A stretch of 28,723 bases of DNA from Chloroflexi bacterium UBA4733. Its GTDB lineage: Bacteria > Chloroflexota > UBA4733. The position numbers and the translations under genes were made by a program. This document shows, in pieces, positions 1-6,846 of this stretch. Each line of letters opens with the position of its first letter. Within the stretch, counting starts at the first letter, position 1. A model generated the notes under the pieces. The model had not been told where the DNA came from. It made no database searches and worked only from the letters and a program-made list of their open reading frames with translations. The stretch covers positions 4,219 through 32,941 of the forward strand of contig DHIZ01000288.1 in assembly GCA_002404055.1 (NCBI GenBank), read 5' to 3'.

Positions 1-116
1 ACGACGAACCGCGTTTCCGCTCCCCACGTGTCGGAGGCGAACACTTCGGCCACAACCAGGGCGGTCGGGTCGTGGCGCTGGCCCAGGTCTACGCCGATGC
101 CGACAACAGGTCCCAT
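1..116 (-). CDS. Terminase large subunit, nuclease domain (5' end only)
   Basis: The reading frame starts at ATG 114-116 and runs off the window at base 1. The peptide begins MGPVVGIGVDLGQRHDPTAL, which is the first strand of the RNase H-like nuclease fold of large terminases, with the expected catalytic Asp at residue 10. The start is chosen because AAGGAG lies eight bases upstream and an in-frame TGA lies one codon before the ATG, so this frame cannot be an extension of anything further upstream. It overlaps the end of the ATPase gene by 28 bases in the -1 frame. The nuclease would cut concatemeric DNA during packaging, together with the separately encoded ATPase. Confidence 0.72.
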   Translation of the reverse strand, partial: MGPVVGIGVDLGQRHDPTALVVAEVFASDTWGAETRFV

Positions 117-859
117 GTTTCAATCTCCTTGCCGAACGCGCGGTCGATGTCCGCTCGGCTGAATGCTGACGACTGTGCATCCTTGAACTGGCACAGGTAT
201 TCCTGTTCGTACCACCAGCGACCCATCGTGCGTTCCTCCTCGGCCAGGAATGCCGGGCTGATGCGCGGGCAAGCGGTTGCCGGCACCTCGATGCGCTCCC
301 ATGGTTCCTTGCTTCGCCAGGCTTCATACCACCAGCCCCGCGTGCCGTGGGGCGTGCTCATAGCGATCAAGCGCCCCTGTGACACGGCCAGCATGGGGCG
401 CAAGGCGGTGTAGAGGTCGTTGGGCACCCAGGCGGCTTCGTCAATCGCCAGGAGTCGAACGCCGCTGTAACCGCGTATGGTGCCTTCCTTGCCGGGCAGG
501 CTCACGATGCGGCTGCCGTTCTCCAAGGCGAGCTGCAGCGCCGATTCCGATTCGGCCTCGACTGGCTTGCCCAGCGCCCGGTACACCCGCAAGGCTTTGT
601 CCTTGAACAACTCCTGCGACTGGCGCAGTGTCGGCGAGAGCAACAGCACCAGGCTGTCGGGCAGGTAGAGCGCGGTATGCACGGCCAGCGTGGCCACGGT
701 CAGGCTCTTGCCACTCTGCCGACTGCAATTGAGCAAGAGCCGCGACGAGTCGGACCGGAGCACCTGTGCTTGCCAGTGGTCGGGGGTGATGCTGGCGGCT
801 CGGGCAAGTGCCACCGGATCGAGCGCCATCTGTAAATCGGCGGCGAGGCTAGCCGGCAT
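89..859 (-). CDS. Terminase large subunit, ATPase domain (split gene)
   Basis: This is the 256-aa motor half of a phage DNA-packaging terminase. Walker A is SRQSGKS (residues 46-52), Walker B is LLAIDEA with Asp140 and Glu141, and the coupling motif AMSTPHG is at 166-172. Full-length large terminases usually have 400-600 residues with a C-terminal nuclease. Here the frame stops (TAG 89-91) just after the ATPase fold, and the nuclease starts in the -1 frame from its own ATG. The start overlaps the end of the small-subunit gene by 11 bases, with GAGG six bases upstream. A sequencing frameshift could also split the gene, but the ribosome site of the nuclease gene argues for a true split. Confidence 0.88.
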   Translation of the reverse strand: MPASLAADLQMALDPVALARAASITPDHWQAQVLRSDSSRLLLNCSRQSGKSLTVATLAVHTALYLPDSLVLLLSPTLRQSQELFKDKALRVYRALGKPVEAESESALQLALENGSRIVSLPGKEGTIRGYSGVRLLAIDEAAWVPNDLYTALRPMLAVSQGRLIAMSTPHGTRGWWYEAWRSKEPWERIEVPATACPRISPAFLAEEERTMGRWWYEQEYLCQFKDAQSSAFSRADIDRAFGKEIETWDLLSASA

Positions 860-1583
860 CGAGCGCCTCGGACAGCGCCAGACGTGCCTCTGGATACGGT
901 AGCAGCGCAGCCAAGAGGCGCGTCCGCAGCGTGAGCCACTCCGGCATCACCAGCACGTTGACCTGGGGCCGCTCGTCGAGCTCGCCCAGCAGCTTGGCGA
1001 GCAACTCCGTCTGCCCCTTGAGTTGCGCCGCCGTCCGGAGCACCAGTTCACGCGGGTCAGCGTGCTTGATCTCCACGATCTCGGCTTTCAGCGGCCGGCC
1101 GTCTGGCGTCAGCGCGCTGTCCAGTCGCGCGAGCAACTGCGACAGCGGCGCCTTCCGGGGCCGCAGGGAGCCATCCGCGTAGCGGTCCAGGTAGGTCACC
1201 ACCACGTCGCTCGCCCGTGGCCCGAGGTCGTAGCGTGTTGGGTCGTCGGCATCACGCAGCCAGCGGTCACAGGCATCGAACAGGAGGTTGACGCGATGGA
1301 AGCAACGCTCCAGTTCCTCCATGACGTCGACGGCGTGTGCTCGCTCTGTCGTTTCCTGGCGTTCCGCTTGCCCCTGCAACTCCTCAGCCCGCCATGCCGC
1401 GTTATCCCGCGATTCACGCGCTTGGGCAAGCAGTTTGGGGACGTGATTCGCCTGATGCCGCACCATCGAATCGCTTGAAACGCGGTGAATCGCGGCAACG
1501 CTGGCGCAGCTCTCCCCCGCGACGAGGGCCTTGTCGATGGCGTGGCGATCGGGATGGACACAGACACTGCACGCCCTGGCCAC
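849..1583 (-). CDS. Putative terminase small subunit (zinc/HTH type)
   Basis: The N-terminus has a Cys-x2-Cys-His-Pro pattern (CSVCVHPDRHAID) followed by a helix-turn-helix-like stretch (SCASVAAIHRVSSDSMVRH). This layout is common in phage proteins encoded just before the large terminase and thought to recognise packaging sites. The middle (about residues 55-95) is rich in charged residues and likely helical, and the C-terminus has no recognised domain. I prefer the GTG at 1581-1583, with AAGG seven bases upstream, two bases beyond the stop of the preceding gene. A GTG at 1599-1601 would add six residues. The assignment rests on position plus the N-terminal motif, so a different DNA-binding role is possible. 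Confidence 0.6.
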   Translation of the reverse strand: MARACSVCVHPDRHAIDKALVAGESCASVAAIHRVSSDSMVRHQANHVPKLLAQARESRDNAAWRAEELQGQAERQETTERAHAVDVMEELERCFHRVNLLFDACDRWLRDADDPTRYDLGPRASDVVVTYLDRYADGSLRPRKAPLSQLLARLDSALTPDGRPLKAEIVEIKHADPRELVLRTAAQLKGQTELLAKLLGELDERPQVNVLVMPEWLTLRTRLLAALLPYPEARLALSEALDAG

Positions 1584-1585
1584 CG

Positions 1586-2038
1586 CTAGACCTTGCCCCA
1601 CTCGCGGAAGTCCGGCAGGTCACCAGTACCCAGTGCGAGGCCGGCGGAGTCGGTAGCGAGCGTGGGGAGGCCAGCCGCGAGGCAGGCGGCCTCGTGACGG
1701 TCGAGTGCCTGTTGCAGTTGCTCCCGTTGCGCCCACAGGGCAATGCCAGCGGCCCGGTATGCCGTATAGGCGGCCTTGGCTGCCTTCCCGGTTGCGGCGT
1801 GCTCGGCTAGCGCAGCCGCTCGGCGTTCCGCCTCTTTGCGCCGCTCCTGGTCTGCCGTGGCGTCGCTGGCCCGATGGAGCACCCGTTCCCGTGCGGCGAT
1901 CTGATCCAGTAGCCGCCGCTGTTCCGCGTCGAGGCCGGCAAGTCCTGCATCTGCTGCCGCGAGTTGCTGGCGCAGTGCGGCCAGTTCCTCATCGTGCGGT
2001 GTCGCTATCGGCCGGGTCAAGAGGTCACGTAGTGCCAT
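1586..2038 (-). CDS. Small coiled-coil phage protein, function unknown
   Basis: This 150-aa protein is dominated by Ala, Leu, Glu, Gln and Arg in heptad-like spacing, with long coiled coils at about residues 17-60 and 65-125 and a short acidic tail ending DFREWGKV. The start is secure: AAAGGAG lies seven bases before the ATG. It sits between a CxxC protein and the putative small terminase in the late operon. Scaffold-like or assembly roles fit such a composition, but I recognise no family and the function is unknown. Confidence 0.7.
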   Translation of the reverse strand: MALRDLLTRPIATPHDEELAALRQQLAAADAGLAGLDAEQRRLLDQIAARERVLHRASDATADQERRKEAERRAAALAEHAATGKAAKAAYTAYRAAGIALWAQREQLQQALDRHEAACLAAGLPTLATDSAGLALGTGDLPDFREWGKV

Positions 2039-2054
2039 TCGTTGTCTCCTTTTC

Positions 2055-2450
2055 TCAGTTCCGATCGAGCGTGCCGCGTACCAGCAGCCCGAGCCGATTG
2101 GAAAGCGCCTTCTGGTCTGTCGGCGAGAGCTGCGCCGCGCAACGGTTGCATGGCAGGAACCAGGCCTCCGCCGGGTCCGCCGGCAGGTTCAACAACAGGT
2201 CCATCCCGCGATCGAGGACGGCCTGACGCAGCACGGGGTCGGGGAGATAGACGCCCAGATACCCGCGAGGGCGGTCGGCATCGCCGCAAATGGGGCAGGT
2301 CGGTTTCTCGTCTACCTGGCGGTAGAAAAGGCGCAATACCTCCAGGTCGGTGACCTTTGCCCAGCGCAGCATGCGCCTCACCACTGGCGGCCAGTGGTCG
2401 TCCGGTGTCTCGACTCGCCACACATCGCTCCCGTGGTTCTGCCCCGTCAT
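2055..2450 (-). CDS. CxxC zinc-binding-type phage protein, function unknown
   Basis: This 131-aa protein has two Cys pairs, CPIC (about residues 52-55) and CNRC (about 101-104), that could bind one zinc ion. The N-terminal half contains a Trp-rich segment (DDHWPPVVRRMLRW). The ATG at 2448-2450 overlaps the tape-measure stop as TGATG, so translation is probably coupled to that gene. A GTG one codon earlier is an alternative start. It follows the tape measure, where minor tail proteins are usually found, but it is small and unlike known tail-tip proteins. No function is assigned. Confidence 0.65.
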   Translation of the reverse strand: MTGQNHGSDVWRVETPDDHWPPVVRRMLRWAKVTDLEVLRLFYRQVDEKPTCPICGDADRPRGYLGVYLPDPVLRQAVLDRGMDLLLNLPADPAEAWFLPCNRCAAQLSPTDQKALSNRLGLLVRGTLDRN

Positions 2451-5425
2451 CACAGGCCGCCGATGCCGTTACGATCCCTGTAGCCGGCCAAACCCAATGA
2501 CGGATTGCTACGGAGCTTCTTGAGCAAGCCGGTGTGCACGGTGTCCACGAGCTGCTGGTCGGTCAGCACGTGCCCTTGAATGACGATGCTGCCGGCGCCC
2601 ATATGCACGTGGAAGTCTCCGCCGCCACTCCAGCCGCTGCCTCCTCCTCCGCTGCTCGGCACGTTCGGCATGATGAAGCCGTTCGTCTGTGGCACGAAAA
2701 GTTCTGGCCTTTGCTCGCCGACGATGTAGGGCATTCCGGCAGTCACCGGGCCACCAGCCGCACGGGCGCCCACCGCACCGGCCACAGCGGTACTCACACT
2801 GTTGATGATGTTGTGGACCTCGTTGGTCACGACAGTCACCGGCGGTGGGCTATCGACGCTGAAGCCGGCGGCGCTCAGATGGAAGGGTCCGATGTCGATG
2901 TGGATGCTGTCGATGGCGCTCCGCAAGGCGCTGTCCAGCTGCTGCCCGAGTGGCGCCAGTCCATCCATAATGCCGGTGACAATCGCCGTGCCGACATGGA
3001 ACAGTGCCTCTACCATCGCCGGGACCGCTGTCGTAATCGCCCAGTCGGTGAGGGACAGCAGCAGCTTCCCGAGCTCCAGCAGTACCTCGGGGATGCGCGG
3101 CGCCACCCACGCCACGAAGGAAACGCCCCACTCCAGGAGCTTCTCAACAATGGTCGGCAGGGCGACAAAGGTTATCCACAGGCTGAGTTCGGCCAGCAGC
3201 TTGACCAACTCCACGATGAGCACCGGGATCTCTGGCGCCACCCAGGTAATGAACGCCTGCCCCCACTGCGCCAGCTTCTCCTGGATCGCCGGCAGCGCCG
3301 AATTGGCGAGCCAGCCGCCCAGGCTGTCGAGCATTGGGCCCAGGTTGTCACGCATGGCCATCGTCGCGGGCACGATCCAGGTGATGAACGCCTGCCCCCA
3401 CTGGAGGAGATAGCCCGCCAGCGCGGGGAGCGCGTCACCGAGCCATGCGTCCACGCGCTGGGAGAACTCGCCCAGCCGCTCTTTGAGCATCGGCCAGGCA
3501 TCATTCACCCATTGCGCCAGGGCCACGCTCCAGGAGGCCAGTTGCGCGCGGATCGCGGGTAGCGCCGTGCCGCCGGCCCAGTCGTCGAACGCGCCCAGCA
3601 GCGTCCCGAGATTCGTCAGCATCGGCGGCAGGGAGTACGTCACCCACAGCCCGAACTCCGCCGCCCATACCTGGAGCTGGCTGTGAATCGCCGGCAGCGC
3701 CGTCCCACTCACCCAAGCACCAAGTTGGCTCAGCAGCCCCCCCAGCGCGGTCAAGAGCGGCGGAATGGCGGGAGCGATCCACCCGATCAGCGCCGCTCCC
3801 CATTCGGCCAGTTTGCCGAGCCATGCCGCTTCCGCCCCGACCAGCACGCCAATTACTGCGCCCACCCCAGACTGCACGGCGGCGCCGATCTTGCCGAACG
3901 TATCCAGCAGTTGCCCCCAGGCTGGCAGTACCGTCCCTTGGATGAAGGCCCCGATCTGCTGCAAGGCTGGTAGCACGAAGCCCACCAGGGCGGTCAGAGC
4001 TGGCGTCAACTGCTGTGCTGTGACGATGATCCAGGCGCTGAAGCGTGGCAGCACGTCGTTCTGCAGGGTGTCGGCCAGGGATTTCAGTCCGCTTGCCATC
4101 CCGGCGCCGCTCACGCCGCCGAAGGCCGTGCTGAGGGCATCGCCCACCGCCCGCAGCGCCGGTAGGAAGGTCTGCCCTATGACCGTGCCGAAGCTGGCGA
4201 TGCCGGACAGACCGCTGCCAGTAATAAAGCCCACCGCTGCCGTGAGCGCCGGCAAGAAGCGCTCGCCCAGTTCAATGCTGGACGTCTGAATGTGATCCTT
4301 GAGAATGTTCCACTGTCCGGCAAGTGTCGCTTGCGTGCGCGCCAGGGCGTCACTCGTCACGTTCGCAATCTTGCTCTTATCCGATACGTCGCCCAGGATG
4401 CTGGCATAGTCGCTGGCAGCGGTGCCCAACAACGCGGCCATGCCGAGGCCGCCACGCTGGGCGTTGACCAACTTCATGGTCTCGCCTTCGGCCTCGGCTT
4501 CCGATAATCCCATCTTGAGGTAGGCTGCGTGGAGATCAGCTATGACGCCGGTGAAGCCCTTCGCGTGCAGGCCGGCCGCGCTGAAGTCCGCGACGAGGTT
4601 GACGCCGGTGAGCGTGGAAACACGCTCCAGTTCCTTCCGTGCCGCCGCCGTTGGATTAATCATGTGCGTCATGATGTCGGTCACTTGCACACCAGCGCCG
4701 GCCGCATCAAAACCATGTTTGGTCAGGGCAGTAAACGCCGCTGCTACCTGCTCGACAGGAATACCCAGGTTCGCCGCCACGCCGATAGCCCGGCCGCTGG
4801 ACTCGGAAAACTGTTCGAGGGTCATATTGCCCTCGGCGGCAGCCAGGTGGAACACACCCATATAGCTGGTCGCTGCATCCAACACCGACGTGAATTTGCC
4901 GGTCGCTTCGGCCCCGGCCAGCGTGTCAACGCCGTATTCGTGCATGGCGTTGGCGAGCACATTGGCGGTGTCGGAGGCATTGCCGCCCGTGCTCACGGCG
5001 GAGTCAGTCGCAACGCGCAAGATGTCTAAAGAGGTAGCCGTGCTGCCGGTGATGTTCATGACGTGCTGGAAGCCGCTCGTCAGCTGGTCGAGCGGGGCTC
5101 CGGTCTCATTGGCGAGGGTCAGCACCGCGTCATGCATGGCAGCAACGTCAGTCGTGGTCATCGTTGTGTTGTTCTGGACATTTTGCAGAGACTGCTGGAA
5201 GTTGCCGGCGCTGGTCACGACATTCTCGATTGACCCGGCCAGGTCGTTGAACACAGCGAACCCGGCGCCGATCAGCAAGCCCTGTGCAAGGGAGGACGCC
5301 ATCTCACCCAACATGCCGCCGGCGTGGTGCGCCGTATCGCCCAGGCTGGTCAGGGCGCCACTGACGTTGCGGAGCGGGCCGCTCGCCTCGTCGGTAGCCC
5401 GGATGAGGACGTTCACGTCAGCCAT
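2450..5425 (-). CDS. Phage tail tape measure protein
   Basis: This 991-aa protein sets tail length in siphoviruses. Residues 1-30 show the usual start of TP901-type tape measures (ATDEASGPLRNVSGAL). Residues 85-390 form the conserved core (ETGAPLDQLTSGFQ, NAQRGGLGMAALLG, TLAGQWNILKDHIQ). Residues 530-810 are six to seven tandem repeats of about 45 residues, rich in Trp and in ALPAI motifs. The C-terminus has a Gly-rich linker and the common GMPYIVGEQRPELFVPQ segment. At about 1.5 Å per residue a tail near 150 nm is expected. The start overlaps the frameshift product of the tail chaperone by eight bases, the standard gene order for these phages. Confidence 0.95.
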   Translation of the reverse strand: MADVNVLIRATDEASGPLRNVSGALTSLGDTAHHAGGMLGEMASSLAQGLLIGAGFAVFNDLAGSIENVVTSAGNFQQSLQNVQNNTTMTTTDVAAMHDAVLTLANETGAPLDQLTSGFQHVMNITGSTATSLDILRVATDSAVSTGGNASDTANVLANAMHEYGVDTLAGAEATGKFTSVLDAATSYMGVFHLAAAEGNMTLEQFSESSGRAIGVAANLGIPVEQVAAAFTALTKHGFDAAGAGVQVTDIMTHMINPTAAARKELERVSTLTGVNLVADFSAAGLHAKGFTGVIADLHAAYLKMGLSEAEAEGETMKLVNAQRGGLGMAALLGTAASDYASILGDVSDKSKIANVTSDALARTQATLAGQWNILKDHIQTSSIELGERFLPALTAAVGFITGSGLSGIASFGTVIGQTFLPALRAVGDALSTAFGGVSGAGMASGLKSLADTLQNDVLPRFSAWIIVTAQQLTPALTALVGFVLPALQQIGAFIQGTVLPAWGQLLDTFGKIGAAVQSGVGAVIGVLVGAEAAWLGKLAEWGAALIGWIAPAIPPLLTALGGLLSQLGAWVSGTALPAIHSQLQVWAAEFGLWVTYSLPPMLTNLGTLLGAFDDWAGGTALPAIRAQLASWSVALAQWVNDAWPMLKERLGEFSQRVDAWLGDALPALAGYLLQWGQAFITWIVPATMAMRDNLGPMLDSLGGWLANSALPAIQEKLAQWGQAFITWVAPEIPVLIVELVKLLAELSLWITFVALPTIVEKLLEWGVSFVAWVAPRIPEVLLELGKLLLSLTDWAITTAVPAMVEALFHVGTAIVTGIMDGLAPLGQQLDSALRSAIDSIHIDIGPFHLSAAGFSVDSPPPVTVVTNEVHNIINSVSTAVAGAVGARAAGGPVTAGMPYIVGEQRPELFVPQTNGFIMPNVPSSGGGGSGWSGGGDFHVHMGAGSIVIQGHVLTDQQLVDTVHTGLLKKLRSNPSLGLAGYRDRNGIGGL
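2996..3838 (-). repeat. Tandem ~45-residue coding repeats in the tape measure gene
   Basis: Residues 530-810 of the tape measure protein repeat a unit built as ALPAI-x5-L-x2-W-x6-WV-P-x8-LG-x2-L-x4-W. Five consecutive units measure 45, 45, 44, 45 and 45 residues, and partial units lie on each side. The best conserved pieces are WGQAFITW (twice, exact) and ALPAI. At DNA level the unit is about 135 bases and clearly diverged, so this is old internal duplication, not a recent expansion. Confidence 0.8.
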
Positions 5426-5642
5426 TGCTCACCTGCCTGCCTTCCTTGGGGTGACACTCCGCCTCGATCGCCGTGAGCTTCAGTTCCAGCGCGACCTCCC
5501 GTGCCGGCACCTCGTCCACCTCCCAGGGCGGGATTCCCCAACGCTGCCCCAGCCAGCGCCGGACGTAGGCCCATGGCGGCGAATAGGCTTTTCCGTCCGT
5601 TTTCAGCCATAGCTTTAGCGCCCGTTCCTCGGGCGCCCCAAG
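5418..5642 (-). CDS. Tail assembly chaperone, -1 frameshift extension (T-like part)
   Basis: This frame has no proper start of its own. It is entered by -1 slippage from the upstream chaperone gene at 5642-5648 and adds 74 residues beginning LGAPEERALKLWLKTDGKAY and ending before TGA 5418-5420. It contains WGIPPWEVDEVPAREVALEL, the kind of Trp/Pro/Glu segment found in the downstream half of such pairs. The predicted fusion is about 187 aa. The stop lies eight bases inside the tape measure gene. In lambda the equivalent fusion (gpGT) is a minor product that recruits tape measure and tail tube protein. A different frame here starting at an ATG near 5610 gives a Gly/Ala/Arg-rich peptide and is a shadow. 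Confidence 0.8.
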   Translation of the reverse strand, partial: LGAPEERALKLWLKTDGKAYSPPWAYVRRWLGQRWGIPPWEVDEVPAREVALELKLTAIEAECHPKEGRQVSNG

Positions 5643-5980
5643 TTTGGGGGTGTGGACGCCGCCTGATTCACCAGGCCGAGCACGGTGACGGCCAGGTGCG
5701 TGGGCAGGCCAGGATGTTCCCAGAACCCCTCATCCGTCGCCGGCGGCAACGGCTCACCGTCTTCGTCACACCAGCCGTTGTGCTCCAGCACAATCGAACG
5801 CAGCGCAGTCACAGCCCGCACTGCATCGCCGCTAGCGATCTCGTTGGCGAGACGCTGCGGAAAGTTGCTCCGAATCCGCACGCGGAAGCCCGGGTAACTG
5901 TCCGCTGGAAGGTCCACCCACTCGGCGATAGCGGTGATTCGCGGGCCGGTCGGGAGCGGCTGCACTTCATTGCTCGTCAT
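5615..5980 (-). CDS. Tail assembly chaperone (G-like, zero-frame product)
   Basis: This 121-aa protein begins MTSNEVQPLPTG at ATG 5978-5980, with GAGGAA about eight bases upstream. A longer upstream reading is out of place because the preceding gene covers it. Position directly before the tape measure gene, length and the frameshift site at its 3' end identify it as the zero-frame tail assembly chaperone. It carries a conserved-looking core (FPQRLANEIASGDAVRAVTA) and an acidic middle (CDEDGEPLPPATDEGF). It overlaps the preceding gene by 14 bases. In known siphoviruses this product is made in excess over the frameshift fusion, and both coat the tape measure protein before the tail tube assembles. 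Confidence 0.85.
   Translation of the reverse strand: MTSNEVQPLPTGPRITAIAEWVDLPADSYPGFRVRIRSNFPQRLANEIASGDAVRAVTALRSIVLEHNGWCDEDGEPLPPATDEGFWEHPGLPTHLAVTVLGLVNQAASTPPNLGRPRNGR
5618..5636 (-). promoter_or_regulatory. Frameshift-stimulating stem-loop
   Basis: On the minus strand GCGCCCG-AGGAA-CGGGCGC forms a perfect seven-base-pair, all-GC stem. It starts five bases after the slippery heptamer and ends directly before the zero-frame TAA (5615-5617). Stem strength and spacing fit a stimulator of -1 frameshifting. Confidence 0.75.
5642..5648 (-). promoter_or_regulatory. Slippery heptamer C-CCA-AAC for -1 frameshifting
   Basis: The minus strand reads CCCAAAC, an X-XXY-YYZ heptamer in phase with the chaperone codons CCA AAC. 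After slippage these re-pair as CCC AAA, and reading continues as CTT GGG GCG into the extension that ends at 5418. A stem-loop follows at 5618-5636. Confidence 0.85.
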
Positions 5981-6350
5981 CGTTGGCTTCCTCTTCGTCT
6001 TCATTCGTTGGCGTGAGTGCGTCCAGGGCATCGGCGATACGGCGGAGTGCCGTAGCAAGCTGGCCGGGGTCTGCGCGGGTGAGCAGTCGCGCCAGTTGGG
6101 CGGCGGCCTGGTCCGGGTCGCTGGGAATATCTGCCGGGTGGCGGTCTCCGTACCTCTCGGGTAAGGAGTACAATTCGGGAGGCGTGAACGAAGGACTCTC
6201 CTCCACAGCACGCTTTATCGCGTCCATGGGATCACCTAAGGCCGCACTGAACACGGCGTTTTCTTGTCCGGCAAACATCTCCCGAATGAAGGCGGCCTTC
6301 GCCGCTGCTGTCGGATTGCCGGTGCTCTCGTTGACTGGCTTATCGGGCAT
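5967..6350 (-). CDS. Acidic late-operon protein, function unknown
   Basis: The protein has 127 aa from ATG 6348-6350, with a very good AGGAGG site six bases upstream. An upstream in-frame start exists but lies inside the preceding gene and has no ribosome site. The N-terminus (MPDKPVNESTGNPTAAAKAA) is followed by predicted helices, and the C-terminus is strongly acidic (TNEDEEEANDDEQ). It overlaps the HTH gene before it by 11 bases and the tail chaperone after it by 14. Genes just before the tail chaperone often encode tail tube or completion proteins, but this one is small and I recognise no family. Confidence 0.7.
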   Translation of the reverse strand: MPDKPVNESTGNPTAAAKAAFIREMFAGQENAVFSAALGDPMDAIKRAVEESPSFTPPELYSLPERYGDRHPADIPSDPDQAAAQLARLLTRADPGQLATALRRIADALDALTPTNEDEEEANDDEQ

Positions 6351-6543
6351 GCGTGTCCTCCTGACGATGCGCCGGCTCGTGTTGCTCAACCCACTTCCCC
6401 AACCAGGCAGCAGGCACCCGCACACAGCGCGGGCCGAGCCGGACGCTCGGCAGCGTACCGTCCGCGATCAAGTCGTAACACTTGCTACGCGACAGCCCGA
6501 GCTGGTCAGCAGCGTCTTCCACACGGAGTAAAAGTGCGGCCAT
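6340..6543 (-). CDS. Excisionase/MerR-type HTH protein
   Basis: This 67-aa protein is almost entirely a winged helix-turn-helix of the excisionase family: LLLRVEDAADQLGLSRSKCY (residues 4-23), then DLIADGTLPSVRLGPRCVRV (24-43) and a C-terminal helix around WLGKWVEQ. The start is ATG 6541-6543 with GGAGGA three to four bases upstream. It is the first gene of the late operon and sits 17 bases after a strong terminator. It might be a recombination directionality factor, but its place at the head of the structural operon fits a late-gene regulator equally well. The family is clear, the role is not. Confidence 0.75.
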   Translation of the reverse strand: MAALLLRVEDAADQLGLSRSKCYDLIADGTLPSVRLGPRCVRVPAAWLGKWVEQHEPAHRQEDTHAR

Positions 6544-6560
6544 CGTTCCTCCTTCCGGGC

Positions 6561-6592
6561 AACAAAAAACGCCGGCATTCCTGCGCGGCGTT
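6561..6592 (-). terminator. Rho-independent terminator before the late operon
   Basis: Read on the minus strand, AACGCCG, an 11-base loop and CGGCGTT form a perfect stem (arms 6586-6592 and 6568-6574) followed by a T-rich tract continuing to 6561. The plus strand lacks a T tract. It ends 17 bases before the start codon of the first late gene, leaving no room for a promoter between. Confidence 0.75.
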
Positions 6593-6640
6593 GCTGGGAC
6601 GTTCAGCCGTCTATCAGGAGGTCGATACGTCCACACTGTC

Positions 6641-6646
6641 ACTATA
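6641..6646 (-). promoter_or_regulatory. Possible late promoter -10 element
   Basis: The minus strand reads TATAGT about 50 bases upstream of the terminator at 6561-6592. No good -35 or extended TG is seen. If real, its transcript would be a short leader running into that terminator. Confidence 0.25.
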
Positions 6647-6736
6647 GAACGCCTGCTCCTCTGGTGCTAGGGGAGCAATGGGGAGGTTTGGGGAATCTTG
6701 GTGGATAGGACGTGTCCCCAGGAATCGGCGCGAGAC

Positions 6737-6764
6737 GTTCACCAACGCCCGTTCACCAACGCCC
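6737..6764. repeat. Perfect tandem 14-bp repeat
   Basis: GTTCACCAACGCCC occurs twice head to tail (6737-6750 and 6751-6764), 21 bases before the extended -10 element of the plus-strand gene at 6847. The position fits a regulator-binding site, although a chance duplication is possible. Confidence 0.8.
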
Positions 6765-6785
6765 ATGGTATTCCCCACGCCTCTG

Positions 6786-6794
6786 TGGTATAGT
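6786..6794 (+). promoter_or_regulatory. Extended -10 promoter for the 6847 gene
   Basis: TGGTATAGT matches the extended -10 pattern TGnTATAAT with one mismatch, so a weak -35 is tolerable. Transcription would start near 6801, giving a leader of about 46 bases before the GTG start at 6847. Confidence 0.5.
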
Positions 6795-6846
6795 GGAGCG
6801 ACTCAGCCATGAGTTGAAATCGTGTTCGATGAGAAAGGAGTGCTCC

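Noticed and set aside
2534..3562. A 342-codon plus-strand frame
   Set aside because: It is antisense to the tape measure repeats, His/Arg/Gln-rich and without protein-like features.
5413..5610. A minus-strand 65-codon frame with an ATG just upstream of the tape measure gene
   Set aside because: It encodes a Gly/Ala/Arg-rich peptide. The overlapping frame reached by the -1 shift encodes a normal-looking protein and is preferred.
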